A stretch of DNA of 61,238 bases from Clostridia bacterium (GTDB taxonomy: Bacteria > Bacillota > Clostridia > Oscillospirales > Acutalibacteraceae), in assembly GCA_017471765.1 (NCBI GenBank), contig JAFURT010000002.1, forward strand, positions 1 through 61,238, given 5' to 3'. Below are positions 46,801 to 54,315 of this stretch, piece after piece. A model generated the notes under the pieces. That model had not been told where the DNA came from, ran no database searches, and was given only the letters and a program-made list of their open reading frames with translations. The number at the start of each line of letters is the position of its first letter. Position 1 is the first letter of the stretch. The translations under genes and the position numbers were made by a program.

Positions 46801-47529
46801 GACGCCGGTGCCGAGCCGGTAATTATGGTCATTAAGAACCGCACCTCTGCCGGTATTCAGCAGAGCGTGGAGGCCTTCGCCAACGAGCTGAAGACCGCCC
46901 AGATGGTGTTCATTCCCGGCGGCTTCTCCGGCGGCGACGAGCCGGACGGCTCCGGTAAGTTCATCACCGCCTTCTTCCGCAACGCCGCCGTCAAGGAGGG
47001 CGTCACCGAGCTGCTGGAGCAGCGTGACGGTCTGATGTGCGGTATCTGCAACGGCTTCCAGGCACTCATCAAGCTGGGTCTGGTGCCCTACGGCAAGATC
47101 ATCGACACCGATGAGAACTACCCCACCCTGACCTACAATACCATTGCCCGCCACCAGTCCCGCATCGTGCGTACCCGCATCGCCTCCAACAAGTCGCCCT
47201 GGCTGGCACTGACCCGGGTGGGCGAGGTGTACAATGTGCCCATCTCTCACGGCGAGGGTCGCTTCCTCGCCAGCGAGGAGCTGATCCGTCAGCTGGCGGC
47301 CAACGGACAGATTGCCACCCAGTACGTGGATATGGCCGGCAACGCCACCAGCGACGTCCACTTTAACCCCAACGACTCCCTGTTTGCCATCGAGGGTATC
47401 ACCTCCCCCGACGGCCGTGTGTTCGGTAAGATGGGACACAGCGAGCGGATCGGCGACGGCCTGTACAAGAACGTCCCCGGCAACTACGATATCCAGATGT
47501 TCAAGGCTGCTGTGAAGTATTTTAAGTAA
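43837..47529 (+). CDS. purL: Phosphoribosylformylglycinamidine synthase, single-chain
   Basis: A protein of 1230 residues, the large one-chain form that fuses synthetase and glutaminase. It converts FGAR to FGAM with ATP and glutamine. The N-terminal PurS-like part is followed by the two PurM-like halves, with DTYWSDHCRHTTF, KNETHNHPTEIEPFGGAAT and a second ATP-like domain. The class I glutaminase occupies about 960-1230. Its nucleophile Cys is in MCGICNGFQAL, and a His appears in SHGEGRF. Unlike PurF here, its amidotransferase looks intact. AAGGAGG overlaps the purD end. Confidence 0.96.
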   Translation: MVYRVYVDKKAGLDNEARALLNDARNLLGIDSLEQVRLFNRYDAENITAELFEYAKGTVFSEPQLDNTSDEVELSDATVFAVEFLPGQFDQRADSAAQCIQIISQGDRPTVRTAKVYALYGNLTEAQLAEIKKYVINPVEAREASLEKPETLQTQYDIPTEVATLTGFIGMDRAQLEQFVKDYGLAMDADDIAFCQQYFITEQRDPTITEIRMIDTYWSDHCRHTTFTTVIDGVTFEDALLQETYEQYLATRRALGREAKPICLMDLATVAVKHLRANGKLDKLDESEEINACTVKITVEVDGEAQPWLLLFKNETHNHPTEIEPFGGAATCIGGAIRDPLSGRSYVYGAMRVTGAADPLKPVSETMPGKLPQRKLVTTAAAGYSSYGNQIGLATGIVDEIYHPGYAAKRMEIGAVIAATPAENVRREVPAPGDVVILLGGSTGRDGIGGATGSSKAHTAQSVETCGAEVQKGNAPEERKLQRLFRNGEACRMIKRCNDFGAGGVSVAIGELADGLEINLNAVPKKYEGLDGTELAISESQERMAVVIEPENIDRFLELADSENLQACPVATVTAEPRLVMFWNDKKIVDISREFLNSNGADKHITVTAAAPQEYDVPVCGTFKDNYMALAADLNICSKRGLSERFDSTIGAGTVLMPFGGVHQQTPIQAMVQKISVEKQHTDDCSFMAWGYNPFIMEKSPYHGAYLAVVESVAKLIATGASFQDVYLTFQEYFEKLGKDARRWGKPLAALLGAFKAQMELGIGSIGGKDSMSGSFEDLDVPPTLVSFAVTTGKVSDVVSPEFKAAGNKLVCLTPVYDDNGLPVTESLLRVFNTVTELLHSGKAVACYTPGIGGIAEAVLKMAIGNGLGFKYDDMLSVSALFGYRYGSFLLEVTEDVADAIAIGTVTDDGCISLGSDCLKLADLQKVYEDKLESVYSCNIPTREQAMETFSYTAGERVAPAIKVAKPKVLIPAFPGTNCEFDSAKAVRDAGAEPVIMVIKNRTSAGIQQSVEAFANELKTAQMVFIPGGFSGGDEPDGSGKFITAFFRNAAVKEGVTELLEQRDGLMCGICNGFQALIKLGLVPYGKIIDTDENYPTLTYNTIARHQSRIVRTRIASNKSPWLALTRVGEVYNVPISHGEGRFLASEELIRQLAANGQIATQYVDMAGNATSDVHFNPNDSLFAIEGITSPDGRVFGKMGHSERIGDGLYKNVPGNYDIQMFKAAVKYFK

Positions 47530-47539
47530 ATTTCACCTC

Positions 47540-47569
47540 GTAGGGGTCGATGCCCACATCGACCCGACC
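47540..47569 (+). repeat. GTAGGGG-type palindrome
   Basis: GTAGGGGTCGATG-CCCA-CATCGACCC-GACC: arms GGGTCGATG/CATCGACCC are perfect. It lies between purL and fhs. Confidence 0.75.
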
Positions 47570-47605
47570 GTGTAAACACAACATCAAATAAGGAGGCGTT
47601 TCCCA

Positions 47606-49282
47606 ATGGCTTACAAATCCGATATTGAGATCGCCCAGGAGTGCCAGATGAAGCACATCCGGGAGATTGCCGCTACGGCCCATGTGGACGAGAAATACGT
47701 GGAGCAGTACGGCAACTATAAGGCGAAGATCGACCTTAACCTGCTGGAGGAATCCGACCGCCCCGACGGCAAGCTGATTTTGGTGACTGCCATCACCCCC
47801 ACCCCGGCGGGTGAGGGCAAGACCACCACCACCATCGGTCTGGCGGACGGCTTGCGTAAGCTGGGCAAGGACGTCACCGTGGCTCTGCGTGAGCCCTCCC
47901 TCGGCCCGGTGTTCGGTGTCAAGGGCGGCGCCGCCGGCGGCGGCTACGCCCAGGTGGTGCCCATGGAGGACATCAACCTGCACTTCACCGGTGACTTTCA
48001 CGCCATCGGTGCCGCCAACAACCTGTTGGCGGCGATGCTGGATAACCACATCCAGCAGGGCAACGCCCTGGGCATCGATGTGCGCCGCATCACCTGGAAG
48101 CGGTGTGTGGATATGAACGACCGCCAGCTCCGTTTCATCGTGGACGGCATGGGCGGCAAGCCCAACGGCGTGCCCCGTGAGGATGGCTTCGACATCACCG
48201 TAGCCAGCGAGATTATGGCGGTGTTCTGTCTGGCCTCCTCCATCACCGACCTGAAAGAGCGGCTGTCCCGCATCATCGTGGGTTACACCTACGACGATAA
48301 GCCGGTCACCGCCGGCGACCTGAAGGCGGTGGGCGCCATGACCGCCCTGCTGAAGGACGCCATCAAGCCCAATCTGGTGCAGACCCTGGAGGGGACTCCC
48401 GCCTTTGTGCACGGCGGCCCCTTTGCCAACATCGCCCATGGCTGTAACTCTGTTATGGCTACCCGGCTGGCCCTCAAGATGGGCGACTACACCGTCACCG
48501 AGGCCGGCTTCGGTGCCGACCTGGGCGCCGAGAAGTTCCTGGACATCAAGTGCCGCATGGCCGGCCTCACCCCCGATGCGGTGGTGGTGGTCGCTACGGT
48601 GCGTGCCCTCAAGATGCACGGCGGCCTGGCGAAAACCGAGCTGAACACCGAGGACTTGGGTGCGCTGGAGCATGGTATTCCCAACCTGTTGCGCCATGTG
48701 TCCAACATCAAGAATGTGTATAAGCTGCCCTGCGTGGTGGCGGTCAACCGCTTCCCCACCGATACGGACGGGGAGATTGATTTCATCATCGCCAAGTGCC
48801 GCGAGCTGGGTGTCAACACCGTGCTGTCCACCGTGTGGGCGGACGGCGGCAACGGCGGTATTGAGATGGCGAAAGAGGTCATCCGTCTGTGCGAGGAGGA
48901 GCAGGGTGACTTCACCTTCTCCTACGAGCTGGAGGGTTCTATCGAGGATAAGATCGAGGCGATTGTGAAGAAGGTGTACGGCGGCGACGGCATCGCCATC
49001 CTGCCGGCGGCGAAGAAGCAGATCGCTCAGCTTACCGCCCTGGGCTTCGATAAGTGCCCCGTCTGCATCGCCAAGACCCAGTACAGCTTCTCCGATGACC
49101 CCACCAAGCTGGGCGCTCCTGAGGGCTTCACCGTCACGGTGAAGAACGTGAAGGTGTCTGCCGGTGCCGGCTTCATCGTGGTGCTGACCGGGGATATTCT
49201 CACCATGCCCGGCCTGCCCAAGTCCCCCGCCGCCGAGCGCATCGACGTGGATGCCAGCGGCAAGATTACGGGATTGTTCTGA
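47606..49282 (+). CDS. fhs: Formate-tetrahydrofolate ligase
   Basis: A protein of 558 residues. It makes 10-formyl-THF from formate, THF and ATP. The P-loop is [16 protein letters not shown] (near 68). Further family blocks are [38 protein letters not shown] and FAQIAHG-like [10 protein letters not shown]. It closes the purine operon and feeds purN and purH, matching ZTP control. Its last 17 codons and terminator region lie at the junction with an inserted module: the same 3' end reappears at 50896-50950. Confidence 0.96.
   Translation: MAYKSDIEIAQECQMKHIREIAATAHVDEKYVEQYGNYKAKIDLNLLEESDRPDGKLILVTAITPTPAGEGKTTTTIGLADGLRKLGKDVTVALREPSLGPVFGVKGGAAGGGYAQVVPMEDINLHFTGDFHAIGAANNLLAAMLDNHIQQGNALGIDVRRITWKRCVDMNDRQLRFIVDGMGGKPNGVPREDGFDITVASEIMAVFCLASSITDLKERLSRIIVGYTYDDKPVTAGDLKAVGAMTALLKDAIKPNLVQTLEGTPAFVHGGPFANIAHGCNSVMATRLALKMGDYTVTEAGFGADLGAEKFLDIKCRMAGLTPDAVVVVATVRALKMHGGLAKTELNTEDLGALEHGIPNLLRHVSNIKNVYKLPCVVAVNRFPTDTDGEIDFIIAKCRELGVNTVLSTVWADGGNGGIEMAKEVIRLCEEEQGDFTFSYELEGSIEDKIEAIVKKVYGGDGIAILPAAKKQIAQLTALGFDKCPVCIAKTQYSFSDDPTKLGAPEGFTVTVKNVKVSAGAGFIVVLTGDILTMPGLPKSPAAERIDVDASGKITGLF
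49228..49269 (+). repeat. 42-bp direct repeat, copy 1 (inside fhs)
   Basis: Identical over 42 bp to 50896-50937. The similarity runs on to the stop codon with three substitutions, all synonymous. Both copies encode [17 protein letters not shown] and a TGA stop. Confidence 0.92.
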
Positions 49283-49294
49283 TAAATCAAACGC

Positions 49295-49332
49295 AAGCAG
49301 AGCGTTGCCGACCGGCAACGCTCTGCTTTTAT
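49295..49332 (+). terminator. Terminator after fhs (module copy)
   Basis: AAGCAGAGCGTTGCCG and its complement form a 15-16 bp stem, followed by TTTT. It also lies at the end of the convergent XRE gene. Confidence 0.85.
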
Positions 49333-49340
49333 GCTTTCAT

Positions 49341-49652
49341 TTACTTTTTCTGATGGAGGGTGTCCACAACCATACGCACACACGCCTTTTCGCTATCCCT
49401 CAGCTGACGATATTTGACCAACAGTTCCTCGTCCGACAACAGGTGGTTGTTACCGGCCTCGTCCGTTCGGCCAACAAGGTAATCAATGGTGACACCCAGA
49501 TAGTCGGCAAGGGCGATAAGGGTGGCAATATCCGGCTCCACCGCATGATTTTCATATTTGTTGATGGACTGCTGGCTGACTCCTACCGCTGTGGCCAACG
49601 CCTGCTGGCTGATACTGGCTTGTATACGCAGTTTCTTGAGATTTTTCACCAT
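49341..49652 (-). CDS. XRE-family helix-turn-helix regulator
   Basis: A protein of 103 residues. The Cro/CI-type HTH occupies about 6-62: ISQQALATAVGVSQQSINKYENHAVEPDIATLIALADYLG contains the turn and recognition helix, then VTIDYLVGR. The C-terminal 35 residues may dimerise. The start is the ATG at 49652 with GAGGTGG close upstream; a GTG 9 nt earlier would overlap that site. It is divergent from a lipoprotein gene. Matching inverted repeats in both promoters point to autoregulation and control of the neighbour. Confidence 0.88.
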   Translation of the reverse strand: MVKNLKKLRIQASISQQALATAVGVSQQSINKYENHAVEPDIATLIALADYLGVTIDYLVGRTDEAGNNHLLSDEELLVKYRQLRDSEKACVRMVVDTLHQKK

Positions 49653-49670
49653 TTCTACCACCTCTTGTTT

Positions 49671-49699
49671 ATTGTAACAACAACACAGAGTTGTGTAAA
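49671..49699 (-). promoter_or_regulatory. Promoter of the XRE regulator
   Basis: Minus strand: TTTACA, 17-bp spacer, TACAAT. The spacer holds the operator at 49680-49694. Confidence 0.7.
49680..49694. promoter_or_regulatory. Operator 1, inverted repeat
   Basis: ACAAC-ACAGA-GTTGT, within the spacer of the regulator's own promoter. It has the same arms and spacing as operator 2, and the centres are 43 bp apart (about four helical turns). Confidence 0.65.
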
Positions 49700-49716
49700 A
49701 CTCTCATAGATAGTTA

Positions 49717-49745
49717 TTGACAACAACAAAAGGTTGTGATACAAT
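49717..49745 (+). promoter_or_regulatory. Promoter of the lipoprotein gene
   Basis: TTGACA (49717-49722), 17-bp spacer, TACAAT (49740-49745). It gives a leader of about 28 nt to the ATG at 49780. Confidence 0.85.
49723..49737. promoter_or_regulatory. Operator 2, inverted repeat
   Basis: ACAAC-AAAAG-GTTGT, filling the spacer between -35 and -10 of the lipoprotein promoter. Repressor bound here would exclude RNA polymerase. Confidence 0.65.
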
Positions 49746-49779
49746 GCAAGCAGAAAATCGCAGGATTGGGAGGATAAAC

Positions 49780-50880
49780 ATGAAAAAATATATCGCATTT
49801 GGAATGACTGTTGTATTGCTTCTTTGCCTGTGCGCTTGCAATAGCGGCGGGGAAACAAGTAGCACTGTACCGGGCGCAAACATAAGCACGGTTAGCAACA
49901 GCTCCGAAAGCAGCACGACCACCGCCACGGTTTTCGCCGATGTGGAGAGTAGCACGGATACAACGACACAGACCACGACAATAAATAGAACTACCAGGGA
50001 AAGCCAGACGACAGGAACGGACAGTATTTATACAAAGACGACAGGAACGGCATGGACGACAGGGGCAACAAGGACGACTACGAAGCCAACTCGTGTGGTC
50101 TATTTTGATCCGTTAAAGCCCGAAATCCGTTTCTTCCAGGATAGTTTTTCAGTATCCGAACTTGGTAGAATCGTAGATCTGGTAGAAAGTGGTTCGGGTT
50201 GGTTTTGTATTACCGAAGATGGCTCGTTATATGAACTATCTGAAGGGCTGTTTTCTACAACAAAAAAACACTATCGGAAAATAGAAACTTCGTGTAGGCT
50301 GAAGTTTTTCTTAGGTATGGTGACAATGTCTGGAGGGATGGGCTTTGTAATACTTACACAGGATGGAAACTACTCTATAATTGACATGGAGGGCGACCCC
50401 CTTTCTCGAGGACCGGATGATACAGAAAAATTTGTATGCAAACTTTTAAGGGAACATATTGTTGGGAACAAAAACCAACTAGTCAAGGTTTCCTACACAG
50501 GCCAACCGCCTGAGTTTATAAAAACAGAAATAGTACATACCTTTCCTCCTGATGAAACAATCAAATATATTTCTTGCGGTTATATTGGTTATATTGATGC
50601 TTACAGTACGAATGACGGAAAAATCATTAATGCCCGACATGTGTGTACAAACAAGGGGTGGTATTATTTCTATCAAAAGGAAACAATCAGGGAAAGCGGT
50701 TATGTAGATGTCCCACCAACACGGATTGTTAGTAGTTCTCATGCTGAGACGGTACAGTTGGAACCAACCGTCTTATTTTACAGTGGTTATACCTCCGCCT
50801 GTACCAGGGGATTTTTTTTAGTAACGGAAGATGGGACGCTGTATTACAATCCAAGATCCTATATCAAAGAAAACTGCTGA
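49780..50880 (+). CDS. Thr-rich lipoprotein of unknown function
   Basis: A protein of 366 residues. The start is the ATG at 49780 (MKKYIAFGM) behind GGGAGGA; earlier in-frame codons lie in the promoter. The lipobox LCAC places the lipid on Cys20. A Ser/Thr-rich linker (about 25-110, many TTT runs) is followed by a domain of about 250 residues with repeated 'ITEDGSLYEL', 'LTQDGNYSI' and 'VTEDGTLYYN' elements. These look like short beta repeats, perhaps propeller-like. No catalytic motif is seen. Composition is A+T-rich compared with fhs. It is controlled with the divergent XRE regulator. I do not recognise the family. Confidence 0.8.
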   Translation: MKKYIAFGMTVVLLLCLCACNSGGETSSTVPGANISTVSNSSESSTTTATVFADVESSTDTTTQTTTINRTTRESQTTGTDSIYTKTTGTAWTTGATRTTTKPTRVVYFDPLKPEIRFFQDSFSVSELGRIVDLVESGSGWFCITEDGSLYELSEGLFSTTKKHYRKIETSCRLKFFLGMVTMSGGMGFVILTQDGNYSIIDMEGDPLSRGPDDTEKFVCKLLREHIVGNKNQLVKVSYTGQPPEFIKTEIVHTFPPDETIKYISCGYIGYIDAYSTNDGKIINARHVCTNKGWYYFYQKETIRESGYVDVPPTRIVSSSHAETVQLEPTVLFYSGYTSACTRGFFLVTEDGTLYYNPRSYIKENC

Positions 50881-50895
50881 TTTTAAAAATTTTCT

Positions 50896-50937
50896 CGCCG
50901 CCGAGCGCATCGACGTGGATGCCAGCGGCAAGATTAC
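50896..50937 (+). repeat. 42-bp direct repeat, copy 2 (fhs 3'-end duplicate)
   Basis: A duplicate of 49228-49269. It continues to a TGA at 50948-50950 and is followed by its own terminator. Its codons (ACC GGC CTG) suit the local usage better than copy 1 (ACG GGA TTG), suggesting it is the original end of fhs. Confidence 0.9.
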
Positions 50938-50960
50938 CGGCCTGTTCTGATACAAGTAAA

Positions 50961-50999
50961 AAAGCAACGCATTGTCACCGACAATGCGTTGCTTTTTTT
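50961..50999 (+). terminator. Terminator, probably the original one of fhs
   Basis: AAAGCAACGCATTGTC, loop ACC, then its perfect complement and a T-run. Confidence 0.85.
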
Positions 51000-51046
51000 G
51001 TTAGGGATTAGGAATGTAGCATTTGCGGTTCGTGCAACCATCTGCC

Positions 51047-51078
51047 GTAGGGAACGGATTTATCCGTTCCGTCCCCCC
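51047..51078 (+). repeat. GTAGGG-type palindrome
   Basis: GTAG then GGAACGGAT-TT-ATCCGTTCC (9-bp perfect stem) then GTCCCC. Confidence 0.7.
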
Positions 51079-51093
51079 CTCGCACCTGCAAGG

Positions 51094-51110
51094 CTCCCTC
51101 ACAGAGGGAG
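51094..51110 (+). repeat. CTCCCTC palindrome
   Basis: CTCCCTC-ACA-GAGGGAG, a perfect 7-bp stem of the second repeat family. Confidence 0.55.
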
Positions 51111-51145
51111 GCAAGGGTATGTGTAATCTGCAAACAATGGCAGCT

Positions 51146-51163
51146 GTGGGCATCCACCCCTAC
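51146..51163 (-). repeat. GTAGGGG-type half element
   Basis: Minus strand reads GTAGGGGTGGATGCCCAC, the left half of the element without a matching right arm. Confidence 0.5.
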
Positions 51164-51190
51164 GGAATCATCGGGAGTTGGTGCGTATTT

Positions 51191-51216
51191 GGCGGACGAA
51201 CACAGTTCGCCCCTAC
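51191..51216 (-). repeat. GTAGGGG-type palindrome, minus orientation
   Basis: Minus strand begins GTAGGGGCGAACTG and ends TGTTCGTCCGCC. Confidence 0.65.
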
Positions 51217-51238
51217 GGATAAAACCAGAAGTCTGTGC

Positions 51239-51266
51239 GTAGGGGCGGGCGTCCCGACCGCCCGAA
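51239..51266 (+). repeat. GTAGGGG-type palindrome
   Basis: GTAGGGGCGGGCG-TCCCGACCGCCCG, arms GGGCGG and CCGCCC. Confidence 0.65.
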
Positions 51267-51365
51267 CGGGGTGGTGCATACCCTCCCCACGCCTAGCTCC
51301 CCCCAACATATTTCCCTCTATTTTACGCATACTACAAAAAATCCCCACAACCTCCCGGCAGATAG

Positions 51366-51394
51366 TTGAAAAATCGGGAAAAATGTGGTAAACT
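51366..51394 (+). promoter_or_regulatory. Promoter of the asparagine synthetase-like gene
   Basis: TTGAAA (51366-51371), 17-bp spacer, TAAACT (51389-51394). Confidence 0.5.
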
Positions 51395-51427
51395 GGGGAG
51401 GAAATCGGGACGATGGGAAGGGATAGT

Positions 51428-52966
51428 ATGATCGAAATCAAGGAATACAGCGGCCACATCCGCAACTGGGCCGCCTTGTGCGGCGAGCTGGGGGTGGATG
51501 CCACCCTGCCCCGGCAGGCCCGGGAGGAGGCCATCCTGGTGGCCGCTTATGAGAAATGGGGGGGCGAGATGGGCCTGCACCTCCACGGCATGTTTGCCTG
51601 CGCCCTGTACGATACCGAGGCGGACAAGCTGTTCTGTCTGCGTGACCCCTTCGGCACGAAACCCTTCTACTATTACGAGACCGCCGACGGCCGCTTGCTG
51701 TACGGCACCACCATCCGGCAGATTATGGAGCAGGAGGGCTTTGTCAAACAGCTCAACGAAAAGCTGTTGCAGATTTACCTCACCATGACCTACACCACCG
51801 GGGAGGAGACCTTCTTTGTGGGAGTGAAAAAACTGCTCCCCGGCCGCTATCTGGTGTGGGAGGGGGGCAAGGCTACCGTCACCCGGTACTGGAAGCCCAC
51901 CTTCGCCCCCGACGAGAGCAAGTCACTGGAGGACTGGGCAGAGGAGATTCACACCACCCTGCAGACGGTGATGGGGGAGGTCAAGGCAGAGGACGAATAC
52001 ACCGAGAGCTTCCTGTCCGGCGGCGTGGACTCTTCCTATGTGCTGGCGGTGTCGGATGCCCCCCGGGCCAACTCCTGCGGCTACGAGGACAGCCGCCTGG
52101 ACGAGTCGGGGCTGGCCCGGCAGACCGCTGACCTGCTGGGACGGGAGTTCAACCGCTGTCTCATCACGCCGGAGGCCTATTTTGGCGTAGTGCCCTATGT
52201 CATGTACAATATGGAACAGCCCCTGGGCGACGCTTCGGCGGTGGCCTTTGCGCTGGGCTGTATTGCCACGGCGAAGAATACCGACATCTGCTATTCCGGC
52301 GAGGGGGCGGACGAGTTCTTCGGCGGTTACAATATGTACCGCAACGCCGAACGGTACGGCGACAACCTAAAAACCTTCTATGTGGGTAACACCAACATCA
52401 TGAAGGAGGAGGAAAAGGCCGCCATCCTCAAGCGGTATGACCCGGATTTCCTGCCCATCCATCTGGTACAGGACATCTATACAGAGAATGAGGGCCTCGA
52501 CCCCCTGTCCAAGATGACCGATGTGGATATTCAGGTGTGGCTGGAGGGGGATATCTACCTCAACGTGGATAAGATGAGCCGTGCCGCCGGGTTGGAGGTG
52601 CGGATGCCGCTGACCGACCGCCGCGTTTTCGACATCGCCTCCCGGATTCCCTCCCGGTATAAGGTGAACGAGGAGCAGAACAAGGTGGCTCTGCGGACGG
52701 CGGCGGCCAAGGTGTTGCCGGAGGAGATTGCCTTCCGCAAGAAGCTGGGCTTTGTGGTGCCCATCCGGATGTGGCTGGCGGACGAACGGTACAACGGGGA
52801 TGTGCGCCGGCTGTTTGCCAGCGATATAGCGGCGCAGTTCTTCCACCCGGACGCCATCCGGGCGATTTTCGACGAGTACATCGGCGGTAATTCCGATAAC
52901 TGGCGCAAGGTGTGGACGATTTACGCCTTCCTGGTGTGGTACGAGGAATATTTTGTCAAACGGTAA
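51428..52966 (+). CDS. asnB: Asparagine synthetase-like protein with truncated glutaminase domain
   Basis: A protein of 512 residues (AsnB is usually about 550-620). The synthetase domain is intact: SFLSGGVDSSYV is the PP-loop for ATP (near 195), GEGADEFFGGY follows (near 290), and VDKMSRAAGLEVRMP is the aspartate site. The N-terminal Ntn-glutaminase part begins only at MIEIKEYSG, lacking the first 70-80 residues and the Cys nucleophile. GMFACALYD and DPFGTKPFYY remain. An in-frame TAA at 51389 rules out a longer N-terminus, so this is real and not a start error. The ATG at 51428 is preceded by AAGGGA; an ATG at 51413 is possible. It may use free ammonia or act as an amide ligase on another substrate. 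Confidence 0.85.
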   Translation: MIEIKEYSGHIRNWAALCGELGVDATLPRQAREEAILVAAYEKWGGEMGLHLHGMFACALYDTEADKLFCLRDPFGTKPFYYYETADGRLLYGTTIRQIMEQEGFVKQLNEKLLQIYLTMTYTTGEETFFVGVKKLLPGRYLVWEGGKATVTRYWKPTFAPDESKSLEDWAEEIHTTLQTVMGEVKAEDEYTESFLSGGVDSSYVLAVSDAPRANSCGYEDSRLDESGLARQTADLLGREFNRCLITPEAYFGVVPYVMYNMEQPLGDASAVAFALGCIATAKNTDICYSGEGADEFFGGYNMYRNAERYGDNLKTFYVGNTNIMKEEEKAAILKRYDPDFLPIHLVQDIYTENEGLDPLSKMTDVDIQVWLEGDIYLNVDKMSRAAGLEVRMPLTDRRVFDIASRIPSRYKVNEEQNKVALRTAAAKVLPEEIAFRKKLGFVVPIRMWLADERYNGDVRRLFASDIAAQFFHPDAIRAIFDEYIGGNSDNWRKVWTIYAFLVWYEEYFVKR

Positions 52967-52971
52967 GAAAA

Positions 52972-53003
52972 ACGGAGCCGGATGCATCTGCATCCGGCTC
53001 TGT
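52972..53003. terminator. Hairpin between convergent genes
   Basis: ACGGAGCCGGATGCA pairs with TGCATCCGGCTCTGT apart from one G-T wobble. The T-tract is weak on the plus side. It lies between the asnB-like stop and the end of the Nudix-like gene. Confidence 0.6.
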
Positions 53004-53018
53004 TACTGTGGTTGGGGG

Positions 53019-54131
53019 TTACATTTCCGCTAAATAGCTTTTCAGGGCGAAAACCGTTTGGCTTCGCATATCCTGCCGGTTTTCCCGGATAAACTTCTTG
53101 ATGGCCGCCGGGGTGTTGTCAATGAAGAACATATCCGCCACCTCCAGCCGCTTGTCCTTGGCACGCAGGGACAGTACCTTTTCGGGGAGCACATCGTCGT
53201 CCAGCTCCACCGAGGCCACCACACCATCCTGATGGAATTTCGTTTCAAAGAAGCAGTCGTAGAATTTGATATGGCTTCGGGAATACAGCGAGCTATCGAT
53301 GCCCAGCTCTTCCTCCAGCCCACGTTCTACGCACAGCACCAGGTCAGGCCGGCCTTGGTACTCGTCCATATCCGACCCGGACATGGGCTCGGTGGCGGAT
53401 ACATAGATCCAGCTCTTCCCCTCGGAGAAGGAGGCTTTGGTCGACCGGTGGGTCAGGATGATTTGGTTAACGCTTTTCAGCACCACGATAATGCTCACCC
53501 CGAAGGAGGTACGCACCCATTTCAGGTCACCGTTGAGGCTGTCCTCGTCGAACAGCGCCACCGGCGGCGCCAGGCGCTCCAGCGCCCGGCCGATGACCCG
53601 GTGGGTGAAGTGGTCAGTCTGGTAGACCTGGAGTGAGAGCAGAGGTGTCTCCCGCACATCCGCCGTCCGTCCCAGGGTGTCCAGATGGTACACGCCGTAT
53701 TTGTCACTGTTGTAGTAAAGGCCGTCCTCCTGCCGGATGAATTGCTGGGCCACCTCCAGCCGGGCGGCTTCGATAGCCTCCCGGACGGCGCTCTCTTCAT
53801 AGCCGGGGAGGGTGAAGGAGCAAAAAGCCACGTCTGCGGTCTGGAAGGTGGCCTGCTTTTCCACCTCTAACCGGTCTCGCAGGGCCTCCGGGAAGGCAAG
53901 ATACAGGTAGCAGTCTTGCCGGAGGGCCGTGCGGACATATTGGGGGGCGATGGAGGGATAGATGTCCCCGGTGTACACAATATCCAGTGCCTCTTCCGCC
54001 AGAATTTGCTGGTGATTTTTCCGGTTTTTCCGTATCCGGTGCCTTTCGGCCAGCCGTTCTCCCAGCTTGTCAAACAGCTTTTCCGCAAAATAGCCCAGCA
54101 GAAAAGAAGCAACCGCAATCACGAGTTCCAT
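53019..54131 (-). CDS. Membrane-anchored Nudix-like protein
   Basis: A protein of 370 residues. An N-terminal TM helix (LVIAVASFLLGYFAEKLF) and a basic segment (RHRIRKNRKNH) anchor a cytoplasmic protein. Near residue 260 the block RGLEEELGI, preceded by SATEPMSGSD and CVE, resembles the Nudix box (REUxEExGU), with Gly in place of the first Glu. This is therefore a Nudix-fold domain that may have altered or lost hydrolysis. The first 180 residues have no clear match. The promoter is at 54170-54198. Standing alone next to accessory genes, its substrate is unknown. Confidence 0.6.
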   Translation of the reverse strand: MELVIAVASFLLGYFAEKLFDKLGERLAERHRIRKNRKNHQQILAEEALDIVYTGDIYPSIAPQYVRTALRQDCYLYLAFPEALRDRLEVEKQATFQTADVAFCSFTLPGYEESAVREAIEAARLEVAQQFIRQEDGLYYNSDKYGVYHLDTLGRTADVRETPLLSLQVYQTDHFTHRVIGRALERLAPPVALFDEDSLNGDLKWVRTSFGVSIIVVLKSVNQIILTHRSTKASFSEGKSWIYVSATEPMSGSDMDEYQGRPDLVLCVERGLEEELGIDSSLYSRSHIKFYDCFFETKFHQDGVVASVELDDDVLPEKVLSLRAKDKRLEVADMFFIDNTPAAIKKFIRENRQDMRSQTVFALKSYLAEM

Positions 54132-54169
54132 GGTATCCCGTCCTTTTTTGAAAATCCATATTTTCCCTT

Positions 54170-54198
54170 ATTATACCACACGAAAAAAGAATAGTAAA
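54170..54198 (-). promoter_or_regulatory. Promoter of the Nudix-like gene
   Basis: Minus strand: TTTACT, 17 bp, TATAAT. Confidence 0.65.
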
Positions 54199-54244
54199 TA
54201 GGGGAGCGAGGGAAGAAAATACATATCCTCTGGCAAATAATGCA

Positions 54245-54273
54245 TTGACAGATGGACGCCGTGCCGTTATACT
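54245..54273 (+). promoter_or_regulatory. Promoter of the Gfo/Idh/MocA gene
   Basis: TTGACA (54245-54250), 17 bp, TATACT (54268-54273). It gives a leader of about 35 nt. Confidence 0.85.
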
Positions 54274-54315
54274 GACAGTAACGCAGGAAAAACCGGTCAA
54301 AAAGGAGGAATACCT

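Larger units (their letters stand above)
49270..50937. mobile_element. Small inserted module at the fhs 3' end
   Basis: This is the sequence between the starts of the two fhs 3'-end copies plus one copy (about 1.67 kb). It holds a terminator, an XRE regulator and a divergent lipoprotein with clearly lower G+C than fhs. The 42-bp direct repeat at the borders resembles attL/attR left by integration into a gene 3' end, where the incoming element restores the gene. No integrase is inside, so it would be a remnant, a passenger mobilised in trans, or a product of homologous exchange. Confidence 0.5.
51000..51365. other. Repeat-rich intergenic region
   Basis: No gene is supported. At least five small palindromic elements are packed here (listed separately), in both orientations. 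This makes it a probable hot spot for such elements next to the inserted module. Confidence 0.6.

Noticed and set aside
49270-50937. Toxin-antitoxin interpretation of the XRE/lipoprotein pair
   Set aside because: The partner is a 366-residue lipoprotein with its own divergent promoter, unlike the co-transcribed small toxin of a TA pair.
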